Shown here piece by piece: positions 1 through 4,134 of a DNA stretch of 5,245 bases. Every line of letters starts with the position of its first letter. Position 1 is the first letter of the stretch. The notes below the pieces were generated by a model, which made no database searches, had not been told where the DNA came from, and saw only the letters and a list, made by a program, of their open reading frames with translations. The DNA comes from Bacillota bacterium (GTDB lineage Bacteria; Bacillota; Clostridia; Peptostreptococcales; Anaerovoracaceae): assembly GCA_016282655.1 (NCBI GenBank), contig JAEELK010000023.1, forward strand, positions 1 to 5,245, read 5' to 3'. The translations under genes and the position numbers were made by a program.

Positions 1-360
1 CGCCGCGTGGCGCTTGATGGCCGCGAAGGTCTCGTCGCTCAGGACGTGCTCCATCTTGCAGGCGTCCGCGGCCGCCACGCCTTCGCTGACGCCGAGCCCG
101 ATCAGCAGGCGGGTGAGGAGGGCGTGCCGCTCACAGACGCCCTTCGCGATCTTCAGGCCTTCTTTGGTCAGCTTCAGGTGGCCTTCGCTGTCCATCAGCA
201 GAAGACCGTCCTTTTTCAAGAGGCTGACGGCCCGGCTGACGCTGGGCTTGGAATAGCCCATAAACTCACTGACGCTGACGGAATGCACCTCTTTGTTCTT
301 CTGGGAGAGGGTATAGATCGCCTCCAGATACATCTCGCCGGATTCACTCAAATGCCGCAT
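1..360 (-). CDS. DtxR/IdeR-type metal-dependent transcriptional repressor (N-terminal 120 codons, cut by window edge)
   Basis: Read on the minus strand from ATG at 360, the frame stays open for 120 codons to the window edge. Residues 7-20 (SGEMYLEAIYTLSQ) and 101-109 (CKMEHVLSD) match the DtxR family signatures, and residues 28-50 form the winged helix-turn-helix (SKPSVSRAVSLL). Met10, Cys101, Glu104 and His105 align with the primary metal site of DtxR (Met10, Cys102, Glu105, His106). Met and Cys are the ligands typical of Fe(II)-sensing members, whereas MntR has Asp and Glu there. His79 is also kept, but the DtxR ancillary ligands Glu83 and His98 read Thr83 and Ala97. The start is supported by AAGGAG (376-371) ten bases upstream. 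The gene is divergent from feoA1, so it is probably the iron-responsive repressor of the feo genes. The family is certain; the metal and targets are inferred. Confidence 0.93.
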   Translation of the reverse strand, partial: MRHLSESGEMYLEAIYTLSQKNKEVHSVSVSEFMGYSKPSVSRAVSLLKKDGLLLMDSEGHLKLTKEGLKIAKGVCERHALLTRLLIGLGVSEGVAAADACKMEHVLSDETFAAIKRHAA

Positions 361-376
361 GGGCGGAACGCTCCTT

Positions 377-403
377 TCTCCCGCTTCCCGGGAGATTTTT
401 TTT
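377..403 (+). terminator. hairpin plus T8: terminator on the + strand, and leader hairpin of the repressor mRNA on the - strand
   Basis: TCTCCCG (377-383) and CGGGAGA (389-395) form a perfect 7-bp stem with a 5-nt loop, followed by eight T (396-403). On the plus strand this has the form of an intrinsic terminator, yet no plus-strand gene precedes it in the window; it would stop transcripts antisense to the repressor gene. On the minus strand the same stem lies in the repressor leader directly before its Shine-Dalgarno sequence (376-371). The structure is seen directly; either role is inferred. Confidence 0.5.
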
Positions 404-416
404 AGCCGGTAACTTG

Positions 417-445
417 AATTTAACACAGATCGGAGCCCCGGGCAA
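417..445 (-). promoter_or_regulatory. probable promoter of the DtxR-family gene
   Basis: On the minus strand TTGCCC (445-440) is separated by 17 bp from TAAATT (422-417), and the bases TGT directly before it give an extended -10. Transcription would start near 410, leaving a leader of about 50 nt before the ATG at 360. The match is moderate. None of the three GTTAG-N6-CTAAC repeats overlaps it, so autoregulation through those sites is not obvious. Confidence 0.42.
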
Positions 446-499
446 GCGGAAGTCGGCAGGCTTAGGCGGAACGCGTCCGGAAAAAAACGGGGACGGGGC

Positions 500-529
500 T
501 TGACACGATGCGTTAGTCTGTGCTAACAT
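500..529 (+). promoter_or_regulatory. sigma-A-type promoter of the feoA operon
   Basis: TTGACA (500-505), an 18-bp spacer and TAACAT (524-529) preceded by TGC give a perfect -35 and an extended -10. The expected start is near 536, about 70 nt before feoA1. The first repressor site (512-527) occupies the spacer and the first four bases of the -10, so bound repressor would exclude RNA polymerase. Confidence 0.8.
512..527. promoter_or_regulatory. operator copy 1, GTTAG-N6-CTAAC
   Basis: GTTAG (512-516) and CTAAC (523-527) are exact inverted repeats separated by six bases. The TTAG/CTAA half-sites resemble those in the DtxR/IdeR consensus box. The site covers the promoter from about -24 to -9. 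The same 16-bp pattern recurs at 538-553 and 1168-1183, only in front of feo genes, so it is probably the binding site of the divergent repressor. Confidence 0.75.
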
Positions 530-537
530 CATATCGA

Positions 538-553
538 GTTAGAGGACGCTAAC
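538..553. promoter_or_regulatory. operator copy 2, GTTAG-N6-CTAAC
   Basis: GTTAG (538-542) and CTAAC (549-553) repeat the pattern of copy 1 with different central bases, which argues that the half-sites are what is conserved. Its centre is 26 bp from that of copy 1, about 2.5 helical turns, and it lies just past the predicted transcription start (about +2 to +17). Two sites around one start suggest tight repression. Confidence 0.73.
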
Positions 554-605
554 ACAAAACGATATCTGTTTGGCCAAAGCGGCTTCAGAGAAAGAAGGGG
601 TAGCA

Positions 606-818
606 ATGATGCCTCTGACATTTGCAACGGTCGGGGAAGAGATCCTGATCAAAAGGATCGGCGGCAGCCCGGAGGTACGGACCCATCTGGAGAACCTGGG
701 CTTTGTTGCCGGCTCGCCCGTGACGGTGATCAACACCATCGGCGGGAACGTCATCGTTAAGGTCAAGGAGTCCCGCATCGCGATCAGCCGGGAAATGGCA
801 CAGAAGATCCTGGTCTGA
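606..818 (+). CDS. feoA: FeoA-family ferrous iron transport accessory protein (first copy)
   Basis: This is a 70-residue cytosolic protein of the FeoA family, a small SH3-like beta-barrel that acts with the GTPase domain of FeoB in Fe(II) uptake. The sequence runs from MMPLTFATVGEE through IKRIGG (residues 15-20), a helix with HLENLGFVAGS and the beta strands VTVINTIGG and IVKVKESRIAIS. The length is normal for FeoA. Two adjacent ATGs (606 and 609) follow AAGGGG (595-600); 606 is chosen, but 609 is equally plausible because its 8-nt spacing is nearer optimum. A TTG at 570 in the same frame lacks a ribosome binding site and would add 12 unrelated residues. It is the first gene after the operator-controlled promoter and is followed 86 nt later by a second, diverged FeoA. 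The copies probably have separate roles, but the sequence does not show which one contacts FeoB. Confidence 0.93.
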   Translation: MMPLTFATVGEEILIKRIGGSPEVRTHLENLGFVAGSPVTVINTIGGNVIVKVKESRIAISREMAQKILV

Positions 819-837
819 GCGGCGGAGCGGACGCCGC
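819..837 (+). other. GC-rich hairpin between the two feoA genes
   Basis: GCGGCG (819-824) and CGCCGC (832-837) can form a 6-bp stem with a 7-nt loop right after the feoA1 stop codon. No T-tract follows, so it is not a standard terminator. It could stabilise the upstream mRNA end or be a by-product of local GC richness. Confidence 0.25.
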
Positions 838-904
838 GGCGCGCAGGATCGGGCGGCCCGCCGCGGAAAACAAGAGCCCGAACGCTGAAGAGGAGGATAA
901 GGCA

Positions 905-1126
905 ATGAGGACACTGCGGGAAGTCTCCGTGGGAGAGACGGTCAAGGTGCGCAGACTGCACGGCGAGGGAGCCGTCAAGCGCCGCATCATGGACATGGGT
1001 CTCACGAGAGGCGTTGAGGTGCACGTGCGCAAGGTGGCGCCCCTGGGCGATCCGGTGGAGCTGAACGTGCGCGGCTATGAGCTCTCCATCCGCAAAGCGG
1101 ATGCGGAACTGGTGGAAGTGGAATAA
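905..1126 (+). CDS. feoA: FeoA-family ferrous iron transport accessory protein (second copy)
   Basis: A 73-residue FeoA/SH3-like protein. It has the usual order of an N-terminal strand (residues 1-16, LREVSVGETVKVRRL), a central helix with KRRIMDMGLTRGVEV (residues 25-39), the PLGDPVELNVRGYELSIRKAD block (46-66) and an acidic C-terminal end. This DPVELNVRGYELSIR form is the classic FeoA type, while the first copy, with its IGGN and ESRIAI segments, belongs to a different subgroup. AGGAGG (891-896) lies 8 nt before the ATG and fixes the start. It probably binds or modulates FeoB at the cytosolic face. It shares the operator-controlled promoter with feoA1, but a terminator-like hairpin begins eight bases after its stop codon and separates it from feoB. 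Confidence 0.94.
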   Translation: MRTLREVSVGETVKVRRLHGEGAVKRRIMDMGLTRGVEVHVRKVAPLGDPVELNVRGYELSIRKADAELVEVE

Positions 1127-1133
1127 ACGAGAA

Positions 1134-1158
1134 AGGGCGAACACGCCCTGTATTTTTT
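1134..1158 (+). terminator. terminator or attenuator between feoA2 and feoB
   Basis: AGGGCG (1134-1139) and CGCCCT (1144-1149) form a perfect 6-bp stem around the tetraloop AACA, followed after three bases by six T (1153-1158). The stem is short, so termination may be partial; that would make feoB mRNA scarcer than feoA mRNA when read from the upstream promoter. The last two T are also the first two bases of the putative feoB -35. Confidence 0.6.
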
Positions 1159-1185
1159 GACAACGCGGTTAGCAACTGCTAACAA
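1157..1185 (+). promoter_or_regulatory. possible second promoter, directly in front of feoB
   Basis: TTGACA (1157-1162), a 17-bp spacer and TAACAA (1180-1185) with TGC before it copy the layout of the feoA promoter, including an operator placed identically over the -10. The predicted start is near 1192, only about seven bases before the feoB ATG, and the feoB ribosome binding site (1187-1192) would fall at or before that start. The transcript would then be nearly leaderless, which casts doubt on the element as an ordinary promoter. Confidence 0.5.
1168..1183. promoter_or_regulatory. operator copy 3, GTTAG-N6-CTAAC
   Basis: GTTAG (1168-1172) and CTAAC (1179-1183) give the third exact copy of the pattern found twice at the feoA promoter, again with a different centre (CAACTG). 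It lies between the intergenic terminator and the feoB ribosome binding site. Bound repressor could block a local promoter or stop polymerase arriving from feoA. Confidence 0.72.
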
Positions 1186-1186
1186 A

Positions 1187-1192
1187 AGGAGG
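1187..1192 (+). promoter_or_regulatory. ribosome binding site that fixes the feoB start
   Basis: AGGAGG at 1187-1192 lies six bases before ATG 1199. It settles the start against a TTG at 1157 in the same frame, which would add 14 residues encoded by the promoter/operator region and has no ribosome binding site. Confidence 0.85.
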
Positions 1193-1198
1193 TTCCCA

Positions 1199-3595
1199 AT
1201 GGATATTCGTATTGCGCTGGCAGGCAATCCGAACAGCGGCAAGACGACCCTGTTCAATGCCCTGACAGGCTCCAACCAGTTCGTCGGAAACTGGCCGGGC
1301 GTAACGGTGGAAAAGAAGGAAGGCAAGCTGAAGAAGCGTGAGGGCGTCATCATCACGGACCTGCCCGGCATCTATTCGCTTTCCCCGTATACGCTGGAAG
1401 AAGTCGTAGCGAGAAACTATCTGATCGGCGAGCGCCCGGACGCCATTCTGGACATCGTCGACGGCACCAATCTGGAGCGCAACCTTTATCTGACCACCCA
1501 GCTGGCCGAGCTCGGCATCCCCGTGGTCATCGCGATCAACATGATGGACGTCGTAGAGAAGAACGGCGATAAGATCGACACCGAAGAGCTCTCCCGCTCC
1601 CTGGGCTGCCCGGTGGTAAAGATCTCCGCCCTGAAGGGGACCGGCATCCAGGAGGCGGCGGAGACAGCGATCGCTGCGGCGCAGAACGGCAAGATGACGC
1701 CGCAGCACAGCTTCTCCCCGGCGGTGGAGCACGCGCTGGCGCACATCGAGGAGGCGGCCGTACACGGCATGCCGGAAGAGCAGCAGCGCTGGTACGCCGT
1801 CAAGATCTTCGAGCGCGATGACAAGGTGATGGAGCAGATCCATCTGGATCCCGAAGTCCGGGCGCACGTCGAAGCGGACATCAAAGACGTGGAAAACGAG
1901 CTGGATGACGACGCCGAGTCGATCATCACGAACGAGCGCTACGTCTGCATCGGCGAGATCATCCAGAGATGTTATAAGAAAAAGTCGGTCGGCAAGCTCT
2001 CCGCTTCCGACAAGATCGACAAGATCGTGACCAACCGCTGGCTGGGCCTGCCCATCTTCGCCGTGGTCATGTTCCTGGTCTATTATATCGCCATGGTCAG
2101 CGTCGGTACGGCCGCCACGGACTGGGCCAACGACGGCCTCTTCGGAGACGGCTATCATCTCTTCGGCATCGGCTCCGGCGCTTACAACGAGGTGGCGGAG
2201 GAGTTTGGAAACGCCTCGCTGATCGTGGACGGCTACGATGCTTATATCGAAGAGAACGGCGCGGCGCCCGCGGGGGAATTCCCCTATGAAGTGACCGATG
2301 ATGAAACGCTGGAGGTCACGACGGAGACCGCGAGCCTGGCGGACTATGAAGAGGCGCTGAAGACGCTGGAGGAGATCGGGGAAGAACCGGATCCGGCGAA
2401 CTACGGCGTCTGGGTGCCCGGCGTTCCCACGCTGGTCGGCGGCGCGCTGGAGTCCGCGGGCGCTTCGGACTGGCTCGCCGGCCTGATCAACGACGGCATC
2501 GTCGGCGGCGTCGGCGCCGTGCTCGGCTTCGTGCCGCAGATGCTGGTGCTCTTCCTGCTGCTGGCCTTCCTGGAGGCCTGCGGCTACATGGCGCGCATCG
2601 CCTTCGTGCTGGACCGCGTCTTCCGCAAGTTCGGCCTCTCCGGCAAGTCCTTCATCCCCATGCTGGTCGGCACCGGCTGCGGCATCCCCGGCATCATGGC
2701 CTCCCGGACCATCGAGAACGAGCGCGACCGCCGCATGACGATCATGACCACCACCTTCATCCCCTGCGGCGCCAAGATCCCCTTCATCTCCATGATCGCG
2801 GGCGCCATCTTCGGCGGATCCGCCTGGGTGGCCACCTCCGCGTACTTCGTGGGCATGGCGGCGATCATCATTTCCGGCATCATGCTGAAGAAGACGAAGA
2901 TGTTCGCGGGCGATCCGGCGCCCTTCGTCATGGAGCTGCCGGCCTACCACATGCCGACGCTGGGCAACGTGCTCCGCTCCATGTGGGAGCGCGGCTGGTC
3001 CTTCATCAAGAAGGCGGGCACCATCATCCTGCTCTCCACCATCGTCATCTGGTTCCTCACCTATTTCGGATTCACGGAGGACGGCTTCCGCATGCTGGCG
3101 GAGGAAGAGATGGAAAGCTCCCTGCTGGCGGCCATCGGCGGCGGCATCGCCGGGATCTTCGCGCCGCTCGGCTGGGGCAACTGGCAGGCGGCCGTCGCCT
3201 CCATCACCGGCCTCGTGGCCAAGGAGAACATCGTCGGCACCATGGGCATCCTCTATCCCGGCGGATGGCCGGAGATCGGCGCGGCCTTCAGCAGCATCGC
3301 GGGCTATTCCTTCCTGGTCTTCAACCTGCTCTGCGCCCCTTGCTTCGCGGCCATGGGCGCCATCAAGCGGGAGATGAACAACGGCAAGTGGACGGCCTTC
3401 GCCATCAGCTACCAGTGCGTTTTCGCCTATGCGATCGCCCTCATGGTCTATCAGTTCGGCAGTGCCATCACAGGCGATCTGCACGTCATCGGCCTGCTGG
3501 CGGCCATCGCGGTCCTGGTCTTCATGCTCTACAGGCTCTTCAGACCTTACAAGGAAGCGACGCGCCTGACCAGAAACGTCGTGGTGAGCAGGTAA
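1199..3595 (+). CDS. feoB: FeoB, GTP-dependent ferrous iron transporter
   Basis: A 798-residue inner-membrane Fe(II) permease with an N-terminal G-protein domain. Visible motifs are G1 GNPNSGKT (residues 9-16), G2 around Thr36 in NWPGVT, G3 DLPG (54-57), G4 NMMD (114-117) and G5 SALKG (143-147), followed by the helical GDI segment to about residue 265. The membrane part starts with a helix at about 282-303. The two Gate regions include GTGCGIPG with Cys494, FIPCGAK with Cys523, and CAPC with Cys712 and Cys715. About eight further hydrophobic helices follow, ending near residue 785; no FeoC-like or second FeoA domain is fused at the C-terminus. Residues 316-404, in the first outer loop, form a very acidic insertion that makes the protein longer than compact FeoB proteins. 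The gene has its own operator and possibly its own promoter, and is followed by the Cys-rich partner peptide. Confidence 0.98.
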   Translation: MDIRIALAGNPNSGKTTLFNALTGSNQFVGNWPGVTVEKKEGKLKKREGVIITDLPGIYSLSPYTLEEVVARNYLIGERPDAILDIVDGTNLERNLYLTTQLAELGIPVVIAINMMDVVEKNGDKIDTEELSRSLGCPVVKISALKGTGIQEAAETAIAAAQNGKMTPQHSFSPAVEHALAHIEEAAVHGMPEEQQRWYAVKIFERDDKVMEQIHLDPEVRAHVEADIKDVENELDDDAESIITNERYVCIGEIIQRCYKKKSVGKLSASDKIDKIVTNRWLGLPIFAVVMFLVYYIAMVSVGTAATDWANDGLFGDGYHLFGIGSGAYNEVAEEFGNASLIVDGYDAYIEENGAAPAGEFPYEVTDDETLEVTTETASLADYEEALKTLEEIGEEPDPANYGVWVPGVPTLVGGALESAGASDWLAGLINDGIVGGVGAVLGFVPQMLVLFLLLAFLEACGYMARIAFVLDRVFRKFGLSGKSFIPMLVGTGCGIPGIMASRTIENERDRRMTIMTTTFIPCGAKIPFISMIAGAIFGGSAWVATSAYFVGMAAIIISGIMLKKTKMFAGDPAPFVMELPAYHMPTLGNVLRSMWERGWSFIKKAGTIILLSTIVIWFLTYFGFTEDGFRMLAEEEMESSLLAAIGGGIAGIFAPLGWGNWQAAVASITGLVAKENIVGTMGILYPGGWPEIGAAFSSIAGYSFLVFNLLCAPCFAAMGAIKREMNNGKWTAFAISYQCVFAYAIALMVYQFGSAITGDLHVIGLLAAIAVLVFMLYRLFRPYKEATRLTRNVVVSR

Positions 3596-3663
3596 GACCC
3601 GTGGCGCGCTTGGACAACAGATATAGTACATATAGCAGATAGCTTCAAAGGGGGAGAAAGAAT

Positions 3664-3837
3664 ATGACAGCATGGATCGGCGCGCACGCGGCAGACATTG
3701 TGATCCTGCTCATCCTGGGGGGCATCGTGGCAGCGATCATCCGGTATCTGCGCGGCAATAAAAAGAAAGGGCGCTCCTCCTGCGGCTGCAGCTGCGGAAG
3801 CTGCCCCATGAGCGGGAGCTGCCACTCCAAGAAATAA
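3664..3837 (+). CDS. FeoB-associated Cys-rich membrane protein
   Basis: A 57-residue peptide, short enough for standard gene finding to miss. Residues 11-28 (DIVILLILGGIVAAIIRY) form one membrane helix. A basic stretch with RGNKKKGR follows (30-37), then a Cys-rich tail with Cys40, 42, 44, 47 and 53 and His54 (CGCSCGSCP, then CH). By the positive-inside rule the tail faces the cytosol. This is the layout of the FeoB-associated Cys-rich family found next to feoB in many Firmicutes; the position 68 nt after feoB fits. Its proposed job is to bind or pass on Fe(II) at the cytosolic exit of FeoB, or to act like FeoC, but this is not proven for the family. GGGGGAG (3650-3656), seven bases before the ATG, supports the start. 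Transcription ends at the hairpin after it. Confidence 0.88.
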   Translation: MTAWIGAHAADIVILLILGGIVAAIIRYLRGNKKKGRSSCGCSCGSCPMSGSCHSKK

Positions 3838-3886
3838 GCTGATATCACACCTCCTTTTGCGTGTTTGACGCAGCAGCGAACAGTCT

Positions 3887-3929
3887 GCGCGGCCTCTCCG
3901 GACAGGACAGGCCGCGCGGCTGTTTTTTT
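3887..3929 (+). terminator. rho-independent terminator of the feo operon
   Basis: GCGCGGCC (3887-3894) and GGCCGCGC (3910-3917) form a perfect 8-bp, all-GC stem with a 15-nt loop. After five bases comes a run of seven T (3923-3929). The stem may extend through CAG (3881-3883) and CTG (3920-3922) with a small internal loop. It ends the feoB transcript 50 nt after the Cys-rich peptide. Confidence 0.9.
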
Positions 3930-3940
3930 GTGTTCCGCGA

Positions 3941-4020
3941 TACAAAAACACTTGTACTTTTTGCCTTTTCAGGCTTGACGGGAAAAGACAAATATTATAA
4001 TAATAGTTATTATTACTATT
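3941..4020. other. AT-rich upstream region of the nrd operon with inverted repeats
   Basis: This stretch has no credible gene. It holds TACAA-N6-TTGTA (3941-3956) and the perfect inverted repeat TAATAATA-GT-TATTATTA (3998-4015). A weak promoter-like pair, TTGACG (3975-3980) and TATAAT (3996-4001), has a short 15-bp spacer and overlaps the second repeat. The sharp drop in GC content marks a control region. The repeats could be operators for an unknown regulator or chance symmetry in AT-rich DNA. Confidence 0.35.
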
Positions 4021-4047
4021 TACAAACAGCTATATTTTGTGTATAAT
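4019..4047 (+). promoter_or_regulatory. main promoter of the nrdG-nrdD operon
   Basis: TTTACA (4019-4024), a 17-bp spacer and a perfect TATAAT (4042-4047) form the strongest promoter match in this intergenic region. Transcription would start near 4054, giving a leader of about 80 nt before nrdG. The spacer is covered by the first NrdR-like box. Confidence 0.75.
4027..4042. promoter_or_regulatory. NrdR-box-like site 1
   Basis: Compared with the NrdR consensus as I recall it (acaCwAtATaTwGtgt), 12 of 16 positions agree, including the run CTATAT and the 3' half TTGTGT. It covers the spacer and first -10 base of the main promoter. NrdR is the ATP-cone repressor of ribonucleotide reductase genes, and its sites come in pairs; the partner lies at 4059-4074. 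Confidence 0.58.
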
Positions 4048-4051
4048 CCTA

Positions 4052-4080
4052 TTGACGCAGACAAGATATGGTATTAACAT
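4052..4080 (+). promoter_or_regulatory. possible second nrd promoter
   Basis: TTGACG (4052-4057), a 17-bp spacer and TAACAT (4075-4080) make a reasonable promoter, weaker at the -10 than the one just upstream. Both NrdR-like boxes would then lie within one promoter each. Its start would be near 4087. Confidence 0.4.
4059..4074. promoter_or_regulatory. NrdR-box-like site 2
   Basis: This sequence also agrees with the NrdR consensus at 12 of 16 positions (core CAAGATATGG). It starts exactly 32 bp after site 1, three helical turns, leaving the 16-bp gap usual between paired NrdR boxes. It lies just downstream of the start expected from the main promoter and fills the spacer of the second possible promoter. 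Confidence 0.55.
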
Positions 4081-4093
4081 AAAGTAGCGACAA

Positions 4094-4107
4094 ATTCGAA
4101 ATCGAAT
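4094..4107. repeat. 14-bp palindrome in the nrdG leader
   Basis: ATTCGA-AA-TCGAAT is an exact inverted repeat with a 2-bp centre, 27 bp before the nrdG start codon. As RNA the loop would be too tight for a good hairpin, so if it matters it is more likely a protein site on DNA. No regulator is recognised. Confidence 0.3.
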
Positions 4108-4134
4108 GAAAACAAGCGACTGAGGACCAAGAAG

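Noticed and set aside
7..405. Plus-strand open frame of 132 codons over the repressor gene
   Set aside because: The minus strand carries clear DtxR signatures across the same bases. The plus frame has no recognisable motif and no convincing ribosome binding site.
570..605. Upstream TTG start giving FeoA1 12 more residues
   Set aside because: No ribosome binding site precedes the TTG, the added residues are not FeoA-like, and AAGGGG at 595-600 points to the ATG at 606 or 609.
1157..1198. Upstream TTG start giving FeoB 14 more residues
   Set aside because: This stretch is the promoter/operator element, and AGGAGG at 1187-1192 serves the ATG at 1199, eight residues before the G1 motif as usual in FeoB.
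3610..3636. Possible promoter between feoB and the Cys-rich gene (TTGGAC with TATAGC)
   Set aside because: The spacer is only 15 bp and the -10 is poor. The 68-nt gap with no terminator is adequately explained by co-transcription with feoB.
1169..3673. Open frame of 834 codons on the minus strand, antisense to feoB
   Set aside because: It is the shadow of a GC-rich coding gene. The translation is rich in Asp, His, Arg, Gly and Ala in a low-order way and shows no domain, while the plus strand encodes an unmistakable FeoB.
3645..3848. Minus-strand open frame of 67 codons with a GTG start next to AAAGGAGG
   Set aside because: The GTG is only one base from the ribosome binding site, the frame overlaps the Cys-rich gene entirely, and the product has no clear features.
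3861..4046. Plus-strand open frame of 61 codons after the Cys-rich gene
   Set aside because: It runs through the strong terminator and the nrd promoter, and its product is low-complexity with no family resemblance.
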